Source of the DNA: Desulfobacteraceae bacterium
Lineage (GTDB): Bacteria; Desulfobacterota; Desulfobacteria; Desulfobacterales; SURF-15
Direction of reading: 5' to 3'
NCBI GenBank assembly: GCA_003599475.1
Contig: QZKK01000115.1
Span: forward strand, 1 to 22,857
Length of the DNA stretch: 22,857 nucleotides
The notes beneath the pieces were generated by a model, which was given only the letters and a program-made list of their open reading frames with translations, was not told the DNA's origin and made no database searches. Positions within the stretch are counted from its first letter, which is position 1. Every line of letters starts with the position of its first letter. This document shows positions 14,923 to 22,784 of this stretch, in pieces. The position numbers were made by a program, and so were the translations under genes.

Positions 14923-15762
14923 ATGGCTTTAACTACACCCGACAGTCATGCATCCGGCAGCCGCCCGGAAGAAGCCTTGCTGGAGCTTGAAGATGTCCAT
15001 ATCGCCTTCGGGAAGATTTCCGCGCTGGCCGGCGTCAGTCTCAAAATCGGAAAAGGGGAGATTCATTCGGTTATCGGACCCAACGGAGCCGGCAAAACCG
15101 TCATGATGAATTGCGTCAGCGGGCTCTACCATCCCCAACGGGGAAGTATCCATTACAAAGGGAAAAAGATCAATCATCTGAAACCGCACGAACGCGCCCG
15201 ATTGGGAATCGCCAGGACCTTTCAGAAAGTCGAGGTCTTCGGAGGGATGACGGTTCTTGACAACATCCGGCTAGGCCGGCACATCCATTATCGATCCGGG
15301 ATTGTCAGCGGCGCCCTGTACTTCGGCAAAACCGCAAAGGAAGAAATCGAACACAGAAGGTTTATTGAAGAAGAAATCATCGACCTGCTCGAAATCGAGC
15401 AGATCCGGCATCAACCGGTCGGCCGGCTCCCCTACGGGCTGCAAAAACGGGTTGAGCTCGGCCGGGCGCTCGCGCTTGAGCCCGAACTCCTCATCCTGGA
15501 TGAACCGTTGGCCGGCCTGAATCTGGAAGAGGTAGAGGATATGGCTCGGTTCATCCTGGATGTGAATGAAGAGCCGCGCTGGAAAGTGACCTGCCTGCTC
15601 GTAGAACACGACATGGGCGTGGTGATGGATCTGTCGCACCGGGTGTTTGTGCTCAATTTCGGCAACATGATCCTGGACGGCACCCCCCGGGAAGTTCAGA
15701 GCCACCCTGAGGTCATCAAGGCTTACCTGGGTGAAGAGGATTTGTATGCGACCCGACGTTAA
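14923..15762 (+). CDS. livG: Liv-type ABC transporter ATP-binding protein
   Basis: 279 residues. Walker A is GPNGAGKT (about 52-59), Walker B LLILDEP, and the H-loop LLVEHD. The ABC signature reads LPYGLQKR in place of LSGGQ, a form seen in a LivG branch. Other LivG landmarks are ARTFQKVEVFGGMTVLDNI and the C-terminal YLGEEDLY. It couples ATP hydrolysis to uptake through the LivH/LivM permeases. GGAGA lies 12 bases before the ATG. It is the first gene of the operon and its last 17 bases overlap the acyl-CoA synthetase start. The N-terminal 17 residues are a polar extension not typical of the family. Confidence 0.93.
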   Translation: MALTTPDSHASGSRPEEALLELEDVHIAFGKISALAGVSLKIGKGEIHSVIGPNGAGKTVMMNCVSGLYHPQRGSIHYKGKKINHLKPHERARLGIARTFQKVEVFGGMTVLDNIRLGRHIHYRSGIVSGALYFGKTAKEEIEHRRFIEEEIIDLLEIEQIRHQPVGRLPYGLQKRVELGRALALEPELLILDEPLAGLNLEEVEDMARFILDVNEEPRWKVTCLLVEHDMGVVMDLSHRVFVLNFGNMILDGTPREVQSHPEVIKAYLGEEDLYATRR

Positions 15763-17689
15763 AACCGATTTGTCCGCAACCGAGGTCTCCAGAGATCTTA
15801 CCATCCCCAAGCTTTTTTATAAAAAGGCCACTTTGCATGGCAAGGATCGGGTTGCCATGCGGGAAAAAGAGTTCGGAATCTGGCGTCCGATCACCTGGCA
15901 GGATTATCTGGAGAATGTGAAATACCTGGCACTGGGGCTTATCAGTCTGGGTCTTCAAGAAGGGGACAAGGTCGCCATGATCGGTGACAATCGTCCCGAG
16001 GGTTTGTGGGCGGAAATGGCGGCGCTATGTGCCCGAGGCGTCGGCGTCTGGCTGTTTCAGGACTGCCTGATCGACGAGGTGCGTTACATCGTGGATCATT
16101 CCGATACGAAATTTCTATTCGCAGAAGGACAGGAGGAAGTCGACAAGGCGATCTCCATTTTCCGCGAATGCTTCAAGCTGCAAAAGATCATCTGGGACGA
16201 TCCCAAAGGCATGCGCAATTACGATCAGGACTACCTCATCAGCCTCAAGGAGGTAGTTGCGCTCGGAAAGGCGCTCGACCAGGAAAGCCCGAATCTTTTC
16301 AAAGAGCGGATCGAGAAGGGTCACGGCGATGAAGTGGCCCTTCTGTTCTATACTTCCGGCACGACCTCGGTCCCCAAAGGGGTCCTGCTGTCCCATCACA
16401 ACATGCTGACCATGGGAAAGCACCTGATGGATGTGGACCCCTGCAAGGAAACCGACGATTATGTGTCGTATCTTCCGTTCGCCTGGATCGGCGAGCAGAT
16501 GATGTCGATTTCCTGTGGGCTGCAGGTGGGGTACACCATCAATTTTCCGGAAGATCCGGAAACCGCAAAGGAAAACATCCGGGAGATCGGTCCCCATGTA
16601 ATGTTTGCGCCGCCGCGCATGTATGAACAGATGACCCGTTCTGTACAGGTCAAGTACCTGGATGCCTCCTGGATCAAGCGCAAATGCTATGGGCTTTCAA
16701 CCTGGGTCGGCTACCGGGCGGCCGACCTGAAATTCAAGAAAAAACCGATCCCATGGTATTGGAAATTTCTGGAGCAGCTGGCTTACATCACCGTGCAGAA
16801 AAAGATCAAAGACCACCTCGGACTGTCCCGGGTTCGTAATGCCTACACCGGCGGGGCCGCCATGGGGCCGGATCATTTCCGCTTTTTCCACGCCCTTGGG
16901 GTCAATCTGAAGCAGATATACGGGCAGACGGAAGTGGCCGGCATCTCCGTGGTCCATCGCAGCGGCGACATCAAATTCGACACCGTCGGGCATCCGATCA
17001 TCGGAACCGAGATCCGCATCGCCGAAGATGGAGAGATCCTCACCAAGAGCCCGTCCGTTTTTCTGGGATACTACAAGGACCCGGGAGCCACCGCAAAGGC
17101 GCTCAAGGACGGCTGGCTCCATTCCGACGACAAGGGTTTCATCGACGAAGACGGGCACCTGGTTGTCTTTGACCGAACCAAAGACGTTTTCACCCTCAAA
17201 GACGGCAGGCCGTTTTCCCCGCAGTATCTGGAGACCCGGCTGAAATTCAGCCCCTATATCAAGGACTCCTGGGTAATCGGCAACAAACGGGATTATATCG
17301 CAGCGGTCCTGTGCATTGACTATTCGGTGGTGGGCAAGTGGGCTGATGAGAGAAAGATCAATTACACCAGCTACATGGAGCTGTCGCAAAAGCCGGAGGT
17401 GTACCGCCTGGTCGAAGAACAGATTCGAACCGCCAACAGGGACCTGCCGGCAGCAGCCCGGATCCGAAAGTTTACAAACCTATATAAGGAATTAGATCCG
17501 GATGACGATGAGCTCACCCGCACCCGCAAACTGCGGCGATCCTTTGTCGAAAACCGCTACAAGGACATCGTCGATGCGCTCTATTCCGACAACAGCACCC
17601 GGGTGCATATCGATACCACAATCAAGTATGAAGACGGTCGGCAATCGCACATTACGACCGATCTGGCCATAAATTCTGTGGAAGACTAG
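15746..17689 (+). CDS. AMP-forming acyl-CoA synthetase (long-chain type)
   Basis: 647 residues from the ATG at 15746, chosen for AGAGGA six bases upstream; a GTG at 15731 in the same frame is less likely. Adenylate-forming motifs are in order: the P-loop YTSGTTSVPKG (from about residue 202), IYGQTEVAG, the hinge-region GWLHSDDKGFIDEDGHLVVFDRTKD, and the C-terminal lysine region ELTRTRKLRR. The length and the motifs around WLFQD place it with FadD15-like long-chain or aromatic acid ligases. It makes acyl-AMP and then acyl-CoA in the cytoplasm. It overlaps livG by 17 bases and precedes livH, so it is made together with the transporter, suggesting that the imported compound is its substrate. The exact acid cannot be read from sequence. 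Confidence 0.93.
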   Translation: MRPDVKTDLSATEVSRDLTIPKLFYKKATLHGKDRVAMREKEFGIWRPITWQDYLENVKYLALGLISLGLQEGDKVAMIGDNRPEGLWAEMAALCARGVGVWLFQDCLIDEVRYIVDHSDTKFLFAEGQEEVDKAISIFRECFKLQKIIWDDPKGMRNYDQDYLISLKEVVALGKALDQESPNLFKERIEKGHGDEVALLFYTSGTTSVPKGVLLSHHNMLTMGKHLMDVDPCKETDDYVSYLPFAWIGEQMMSISCGLQVGYTINFPEDPETAKENIREIGPHVMFAPPRMYEQMTRSVQVKYLDASWIKRKCYGLSTWVGYRAADLKFKKKPIPWYWKFLEQLAYITVQKKIKDHLGLSRVRNAYTGGAAMGPDHFRFFHALGVNLKQIYGQTEVAGISVVHRSGDIKFDTVGHPIIGTEIRIAEDGEILTKSPSVFLGYYKDPGATAKALKDGWLHSDDKGFIDEDGHLVVFDRTKDVFTLKDGRPFSPQYLETRLKFSPYIKDSWVIGNKRDYIAAVLCIDYSVVGKWADERKINYTSYMELSQKPEVYRLVEEQIRTANRDLPAAARIRKFTNLYKELDPDDDELTRTRKLRRSFVENRYKDIVDALYSDNSTRVHIDTTIKYEDGRQSHITTDLAINSVED

Positions 17690-17768
17690 TTGATGGAAGA
17701 CCAGATGGGATTCCACGGGCGATGGTTTTACCTGCAGCCGCAAGGGCAGGGTTCAAGGAGAGGCTGGA

Positions 17769-18653
17769 ATGGAACTGTTTTTCATGACATTGACAACCGG
17801 AATCATGGTCGGCGGGATTTATGCGCTGGTCGCGCTTGGCTGGGTCCTGATATATAAATGTTCGGGCGTTTTGAATCTGGCCATGGGAGAGATGACCCTG
17901 ATGGGCGCCTATGTATCCCTTACTTTTTATTCCATGGGGATGCCTTTTCTGCTGGCGCTTTTCTTCTCGCTGATCATCGGCCTTGTCTTAGGCATCCTGA
18001 CCGAACGCATCTTTCTGGACAAGCTCATTGGGGAACCGGTCCTGACCGTAATCATGGTCACGGTGGGGCTCTCCTTTTTTTTCAAGGGTACCGTCGAGTT
18101 TTTGTGGGGAACCGATACGCGGGTGTTTGACCCGCCGGTATTTTCGATCGAACCGATCCGGATCGGTTCCCTGGTGATCGGGCAGGTGTATCTTTGGAGC
18201 TTCGTGGCAGCGCTTATTCTCCTGGGTGTTTTTGTAAGTTTTTTTAAGTACACGCGTTGGGGACTGGCCATGCAGGCAACCGCCGATGACGAGATGGCCG
18301 CCCTATCGCTTGGAGTCAGCGCCCGTTTCGTGTATGCCGCCGCCTGGGCCATCGCGTTTATGGCCGCCGGAGTCGGAGGCACGCTGCTGGGTAACATCAA
18401 CGGGCTCAATATCTCCGTGGGATACCTGGGGTTATTGGTCCTTCCGGTGGTTGTCCTGGGAGGCTTGAACTCCATTCCCGGTGCGATCGTCGGAGGCATC
18501 ATCATCGGCATTCTGCAGAATTTCTGCGGCGCTTACCTGGACAGATATTTCCCGGGAGGAGTCAAAGAAATCGCACCGTTTGCCTTTATGGCCGTTTTTC
18601 TGCTTTTCAAGCCTTTTGGGCTGTGGGGCTGGGAAAGGATCGAGAGAGTTTGA
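17769..18653 (+). CDS. livH: Liv-type ABC transporter permease
   Basis: 294 residues with about eight hydrophobic segments. The N-terminus (GIMVGGIYALVALGWVLIYKCSGVLNLAMGEM) and the loop RWGLAMQATADDEMAALSLGVSARFVYAAAW are the standard LivH landmarks, followed by GGLNSIPGAIVGGIIIG. It forms the membrane channel with LivM. AAGGAGAGG lies five bases before the ATG. It lies 79 bases after the synthetase gene. The stop is followed without a gap by the opposed heptad arrays. Confidence 0.94.
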   Translation: MELFFMTLTTGIMVGGIYALVALGWVLIYKCSGVLNLAMGEMTLMGAYVSLTFYSMGMPFLLALFFSLIIGLVLGILTERIFLDKLIGEPVLTVIMVTVGLSFFFKGTVEFLWGTDTRVFDPPVFSIEPIRIGSLVIGQVYLWSFVAALILLGVFVSFFKYTRWGLAMQATADDEMAALSLGVSARFVYAAAWAIAFMAAGVGGTLLGNINGLNISVGYLGLLVLPVVVLGGLNSIPGAIVGGIIIGILQNFCGAYLDRYFPGGVKEIAPFAFMAVFLLFKPFGLWGWERIERV

Positions 18654-18780
18654 CGGGTTGCGGGTTGCGAGTTGCGGGTAAAATCAGGAGCCAACCCCAC
18701 CTCGGCGGGGTAACGCGCAACCCGAAACTCATAACACGCAACATGTGACCCGTAACTCGTAACGCGCAACCCATAACGCG
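18654..18780. repeat. Two opposed heptad arrays between livH and livM
   Basis: Left array (18654-18681): CGGGTTG, CGGGTTG, CGAGTTG, CGGGTAA. Right array (18711-18780): ten consecutive units of the opposite orientation, consensus YAACNCG (for example TAACGCG, CAACCCG, TAACACG, TAACTCG), all exactly 7 bases with no slip. The 29-base centre includes CCCC-ACCTCGGC-GGGG. The arrays can pair into a long imperfect hairpin in the liv mRNA. The left array begins on the base after the livH stop; the right one ends 18 bases before the livM ATG. Confidence 0.92.
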
Positions 18781-18798
18781 ACGTTAGGAGCTCTAAAG

Positions 18799-19899
18799 AT
18801 GTCAACAACGTTTCTTCCCTGCGGCGTCTATCATCAAACTTACGCACAGGATCATGGCTGGTGGCAGACAAGGTTTATCAAGGCAAAGATGATCCTGATG
18901 TTTCTGGTGCTGTTTTTCGGTATTCCCTTTGTAGCGGATTCCTATTGGCTGAGCGTGTGCAATCAGGTGGGATACACCATTCTGGGTGCCTTGGGCGTGC
19001 AGTTGCTGATCGGCTTCTGCGGCCAGATCACCCTGGGTCACGCCGCCTTTATCGCAGTGGGCGCTTATACCAGTACGCTCCTGATTCTGGAATTTCCCTG
19101 GCCGCAACTGCTGATTCAGTGGGGGCTGGCATACCCCGTCAGCATCATCGCCGCGGCCGTGCTGGCCGGCATCTCCTGTGCTCTGTTCGGTCTTCCTTCG
19201 GCCAGAGTCAAGGGTTTTTATCTGATTTTGACTTCCATGGCGGCGCAATTCATCATCGTCGATTTTATCATCACCCAATACGTCAGCCAGATCGGAGGCC
19301 GCGGGCAGGCCTTTTCTCTGCCTCCGGGGACGATCAAGGTCGGCCCCTGGGTCATCGACAGCGATCTGAAGGTCTATTACATGATGCTCGTACTGGTGAT
19401 CCTGTGCGTCGGCATCGTGGTCAACTTGCTGCGCTCAAGGGCCGGCCGGGCATGGGTGGCCATCCGGGACAATGACATATCCGCAAAAGTGATGGGGATC
19501 GACATTATCAGTTATAAGCTCCTGGCTTTCTTTGTGGCAGGCTTTATCGGCGGCATTGCCGGGGCCTTCTGGATCAGCAACCTGGCAGCCATCAGCCCTG
19601 AGCATTTTCCCTGGTTCTTGTCCCTGTGGCTGGTCGGGGTGATTCTCATCGGCGGAGCGGGTTCGATCCACGGCACTATCTTCGGTTCCATTTTCATGGT
19701 TGTGGTGATGGAACTGCTGCAACTGGGGATTATGCCGCTGGCAGATACATATCCCAAGCTGTTGATGGATTTCTTGTTCATCAAGGAGGCCGCTTTCGGC
19801 CTGGCCATCTGCGCCTTCATGATCTTCGAGCCTTATGGTATCGCTTACCGCTGGTGGCAGATCAAGAATTATTTTAACCTGTGGCCGTTCTCGTATTAG
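18799..19899 (+). CDS. livM: Liv-type ABC transporter permease
   Basis: 366 residues, at the larger end for LivM. About ten hydrophobic segments are visible, with the landmarks LLIGFCGQITLGHAAFIAVGAY, LRSRAGRAWVAIRDNDISAKVMGIDIISYKLLAFFVAGFIGGIAGAF and LIGGAGSIHGTIFG. It pairs with LivH. The N-terminus has a 30-residue polar extension (TTFLPCGVYHQTYAQDHGWW) before the first helix. GGAG lies nine bases before the ATG, just after the heptad array. Confidence 0.94.
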   Translation: MSTTFLPCGVYHQTYAQDHGWWQTRFIKAKMILMFLVLFFGIPFVADSYWLSVCNQVGYTILGALGVQLLIGFCGQITLGHAAFIAVGAYTSTLLILEFPWPQLLIQWGLAYPVSIIAAAVLAGISCALFGLPSARVKGFYLILTSMAAQFIIVDFIITQYVSQIGGRGQAFSLPPGTIKVGPWVIDSDLKVYYMMLVLVILCVGIVVNLLRSRAGRAWVAIRDNDISAKVMGIDIISYKLLAFFVAGFIGGIAGAFWISNLAAISPEHFPWFLSLWLVGVILIGGAGSIHGTIFGSIFMVVVMELLQLGIMPLADTYPKLLMDFLFIKEAAFGLAICAFMIFEPYGIAYRWWQIKNYFNLWPFSY

Positions 19900-19900
19900 C

Positions 19901-19973
19901 AAAAGGAGGTGATAACACAATTCAGGTATCGGGAAACAACCTTAAAGGCCTACTTTCAAACGAAAGGGGATAG
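19901..19973 (+). promoter_or_regulatory. Orphan perfect Shine-Dalgarno and possible 17-codon leader ORF before livK
   Basis: AAAAGGAGGTGAT (19901-19913) matches the whole anti-Shine-Dalgarno end of 16S rRNA, yet no ATG, GTG or TTG follows at normal distance. An ATT (19920-19922) lies ten bases after GGAGG and opens 17 codons (IQVSGNNLKGLLSNERG) ending in TAG two bases before the livK ATG. The livK ribosome site (AAAGGGGA) is inside this frame. ATT is a rare start codon, so this may be a leader peptide, a decayed start, or only a ribosome-loading site. Confidence 0.4.
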
Positions 19974-19975
19974 CA

Positions 19976-21223
19976 ATGAATCTAGGAAATATGTGGTCGA
20001 AAATGTTCGTGTTGGTTTTCGCGGTTGTCCTCGCCGCCGGTTTTTCAGCATCCGCCGGGGCCGAGGAGGTTAAGGTGGGGGCGCTCAACGACATGACCGG
20101 AGCGACCTCCGACGTCGGCAAGGACTATGCCTTGGGCATTGCCGAAGCCATTCACTACGTGAATGACAACGGCGGTATCAACGGCAAACAGATCAAGCTG
20201 TATCAGTTTGATTATGGGTACCGGGTACCCGAAGCTCTTACGAAGTATAAGCTCTTCAAGCGGCTGGGGACAGTGGCTGTTCTGGGCTGGGGGACCGGGG
20301 ATACCGAAGCGCTGTCACCCACCGTCACCAAGGACAAGATGCCTTACGTGTCTGCCTCCTATTCCGGGCATCTGACCGATCCCAAAAAAACTCCTTACAA
20401 TCTTTTCGCGGCAACCGATTATTCCACCAACGCCCGGGCCGCCATTACGGCCTGGTTTGATGAAAAATGGCCGAAGCACAAGGATTTCGGTAAACGAAAA
20501 CCGCGATTTGTCTGTTCCTACATGTTCGCATCTCCCTACTGCAGCGCGCCGATCAAGGCCATAAAAGATCAGGCTACGATTCTGGGATTCGACATCGGCG
20601 CGGATCAGGATGTGTCGCTGTTCGCCATCGACACCAAGAGCCAGATTCTTGCCATGAAGGATTTCAAACCGGATCTGGTCTGGCACGGCAATACCACCAT
20701 GTCGGTTGCGGCCACGGTTCGCGACGCCTATGCCCTGGGACTGGGCGCCGATCATATCGTGAACAACTGGGGGTTTGATGAAAACCTGCCCAAGCTGGCC
20801 GGTAAAGCCTCGGAAAAGGTCATGGGAGCGGCCATTTGCGCCTTTTATGGTGAAAATGTTCCGATGATGGATAAGGTCATGGAATACGGGAAGAAGTACA
20901 ACCCGGGCGTGCCCAAGGAAAAACGCCTGGTTCGGACGATTCAGGGATGGGCAAACACGCTGGCCTTGTGGGAAGCCCTGAAACGGGCGGATAAATCCGG
21001 CGGGCTGAGCGGGGAAAACATCCTGAAAAAAGGCTTTGAAACCATGCAGAATTATGACATCGGCCTGAACGTGCCGCCGTTGACCTATACCGCTACGGAT
21101 CATCGTGTAGCCGGCAAGGTGCCGATCTATACGATCGCCGACGGCAATATCAAGCTGTTGAAGGCGGTCGATTTGAAAACGCGCTGGCCCGAGAAGTGGG
21201 CCAAGGAATGGATCGGCTGGTAA
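19976..21223 (+). CDS. livK: Liv-type periplasmic substrate-binding protein
   Basis: 415 residues. A Sec signal peptide (FVLVFAVVLAAGFSASAGA, cleavage near residue 29) sends it to the periplasm. The mature start EEVKVGALNDMTGATSDVGKDYALGIAEAIHYVNDNGGINGKQIKL is typical of Peripla_BP_6 proteins. It captures the ligand and delivers it to LivH/LivM. The ligand pocket carries VSASYSGHLTD and WHGNTTMSVAATVRDAYALG; the usual amino-acid-binding Ser/Thr signature is not clear, in line with a non-amino-acid ligand. AAGGGGA lies five bases upstream of the ATG. Being larger than classical LivK (about 370), it fits the aromatic- or organic-acid-binding branch, which is inference. Confidence 0.92.
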   Translation: MNLGNMWSKMFVLVFAVVLAAGFSASAGAEEVKVGALNDMTGATSDVGKDYALGIAEAIHYVNDNGGINGKQIKLYQFDYGYRVPEALTKYKLFKRLGTVAVLGWGTGDTEALSPTVTKDKMPYVSASYSGHLTDPKKTPYNLFAATDYSTNARAAITAWFDEKWPKHKDFGKRKPRFVCSYMFASPYCSAPIKAIKDQATILGFDIGADQDVSLFAIDTKSQILAMKDFKPDLVWHGNTTMSVAATVRDAYALGLGADHIVNNWGFDENLPKLAGKASEKVMGAAICAFYGENVPMMDKVMEYGKKYNPGVPKEKRLVRTIQGWANTLALWEALKRADKSGGLSGENILKKGFETMQNYDIGLNVPPLTYTATDHRVAGKVPIYTIADGNIKLLKAVDLKTRWPEKWAKEWIGW

Positions 21224-22065
21224 AGAAAAACAACCCGAAAGGTCTCACTGCCTTGTCAAACCAAGAATCGATTTTGAAAATAAATAACATCGAGGTCAAG
21301 TACCACGAGGTCATTCTGGTGATCAAAGGGGTCTCCATCGAGGTTCCGCAGGGCGGCATTGTTGCGCTGCTCGGCGCCAACGGTGCGGGCAAGAGCACCA
21401 TCCTGAAAGCCGTCTCCGGGCTTTTAAAACACGAAGACGGCGAGGTTACGGACGGCTCCATCGAGTTCATGGGCCAGCGCATCGATAAGATGGCCGCTGA
21501 AAAGATCGCCAAGCTGGGGATCGTGCAGGTCATCGAGGGACGCCGGGTGTTCGAGCATCTGACCGTCGAGCAGAATCTGAAGGTGGGCGCCCACATGAAA
21601 AAGCACGGGCAGTCCATCAAGGAAGGGCTGGAGATGGTATATGGCTATTTCCCGCGCCTGAAGGAGAAACGCAATGAAACCGCCGGATTTATCAGCGGGG
21701 GTGAGCAGCAGATGACGGTGGTCGGACGGGCGCTGATGACCAGCCCCAAGCTGATTCTCCTGGATGAACCGTCCATGGGACTTGCGCCGCTCCTGATCCA
21801 TGAGATCTTCAACATCATCACCCGATTGAACGAAGAGGAAAAGATTTCGATCCTGCTGGTGGAACAGAATGCAAAGCTGGCCCTTAACGTGGCCCCCTAT
21901 GCGTATGTTCTGGAAAACGGACGTGTTGTGATGGACGATACGGCAAAAAAGCTCAGACAGAACCCGGACATAAAGGATTTCTATCTGGGGATGACCGATT
22001 TCGGGAGACGAAAAAATTTTCGGGATGTGAAACATTACAAGCGCAGAAAGCGATGGCTATCCTAA
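21208..22065 (+). CDS. livF: Liv-type ABC transporter ATP-binding protein
   Basis: 285 residues from the ATG at 21208, which overlaps the end of livK by 16 bases; a TTG at 21253 with GAAAGG ten bases upstream gives a start (SNQESILKINNIEV) closer to the family and may be the true one. Walker A is GANGAGKS (about 56-63), the signature ISGGEQQ, Walker B LILLDEP and the switch LLVEQNAKLAL, all as in LivF. The C-terminus carries a basic tail (GRRKNFRDVKHYKRRKRW). It forms the ATPase pair with LivG. Confidence 0.93.
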   Translation: MDRLVKKNNPKGLTALSNQESILKINNIEVKYHEVILVIKGVSIEVPQGGIVALLGANGAGKSTILKAVSGLLKHEDGEVTDGSIEFMGQRIDKMAAEKIAKLGIVQVIEGRRVFEHLTVEQNLKVGAHMKKHGQSIKEGLEMVYGYFPRLKEKRNETAGFISGGEQQMTVVGRALMTSPKLILLDEPSMGLAPLLIHEIFNIITRLNEEEKISILLVEQNAKLALNVAPYAYVLENGRVVMDDTAKKLRQNPDIKDFYLGMTDFGRRKNFRDVKHYKRRKRWLS

Positions 22066-22089
22066 CCCTTAAAGGTAAGGGAGAAAAAA

Positions 22090-22683
22090 ATGCGAAGAAA
22101 AATTCTTTACTTTGGTTTATGTATGCTTCTTGTCGGCACAGGTTTGATCGGCTGCGCGGGGATGACGACCAAGGCGACCGACCAGAATTTTAAAAATCCG
22201 GTGGTGACCCTGGATTCCATGGAGGTCGCCCATGCATTCGGCTACTGGTATTTTGCCAAAACCGTCCAGCCCACCAAGGGAACTCCGGATGCCGTGGGCG
22301 CGCCGCTGGACCTGGCTTTTACCTTCAACGTTCAGAATCCCAATGACTTTGCGATCAAGCTGGAAAACCTGAAATTCACGGTAGCGTTTGAGGATTTCGA
22401 CCTGAATACCGTCAGCACCGACGCGGCACAATGGATCCCCCCAGGCAAGACCAACCAGGTCCGTGTTCACGCGCATTTCGACGTGCAGCAGTCGCTGCTC
22501 AGCCTGATGGTTACCAGCGGATTCAAGCTCAAGGAAAAAGATACGAATGCCTGGGCCGCCCTTGAGAAATGGTGGACCAAGATGCCGAGTTATGAGGTGC
22601 CGATTCAGGTAAAAGAGGGTTCAGCGCTGTTCAGCGCCGATCAAGTTTCCAAGGTCAGCTCGTTTAAAGCGGTTTTCCCCTGA
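22090..22683 (+). CDS. LEA14-like (WHy domain) lipoprotein
   Basis: 197 residues. The signal peptide ends in a lipobox, GLIGC, with acylated Cys22. The following domain has APLDLAFTFNVQNPNDFAIKLENLKFTVAFEDFDL, the hallmark of late-embryogenesis-abundant type 2 / WHy proteins, where the NPN motif is characteristic. It folds as a beta-sandwich and sits in the periplasm tied to a membrane. AAGGGAG lies six bases before the ATG and only 24 bases separate it from livF, so it belongs to the liv operon. Its role there is unknown; a helper in envelope passage of a hydrophobic substrate is conceivable. Confidence 0.88.
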   Translation: MRRKILYFGLCMLLVGTGLIGCAGMTTKATDQNFKNPVVTLDSMEVAHAFGYWYFAKTVQPTKGTPDAVGAPLDLAFTFNVQNPNDFAIKLENLKFTVAFEDFDLNTVSTDAAQWIPPGKTNQVRVHAHFDVQQSLLSLMVTSGFKLKEKDTNAWAALEKWWTKMPSYEVPIQVKEGSALFSADQVSKVSSFKAVFP

Positions 22684-22712
22684 AAAATAGAAACAACTCC
22701 TTCTGATTGGAT

Positions 22713-22765
22713 CCCCTGCAGCGTGCCGGCCGGAAACGTCGCGTGTTGCCGGCAACGCTGCGGGG
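22713..22765 (+). terminator. GC-rich hairpin after the lipoprotein gene
   Basis: CCCCTGCAGCGTGCCGGC (22713-22730) and GCCGGCAACGCTGCGGGG (22748-22765) pair over about 17 bp with one bulge on each side and a 17-base loop. No T-run follows, so it is either a factor-dependent or attenuating hairpin, or an mRNA-stability structure between the liv operon and the next gene 20 bases on. Confidence 0.5.
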
Positions 22766-22784
22766 GGCCCGGAGAAGACAGCGG

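Noticed and set aside
20216..20230. 15-base near-perfect palindrome GGGTACCGGGTACCC in livK
   Set aside because: It encodes conserved-looking Tyr-Arg-Val-Pro codons deep inside livK; codon choice explains it and nothing nearby suggests a regulatory role.
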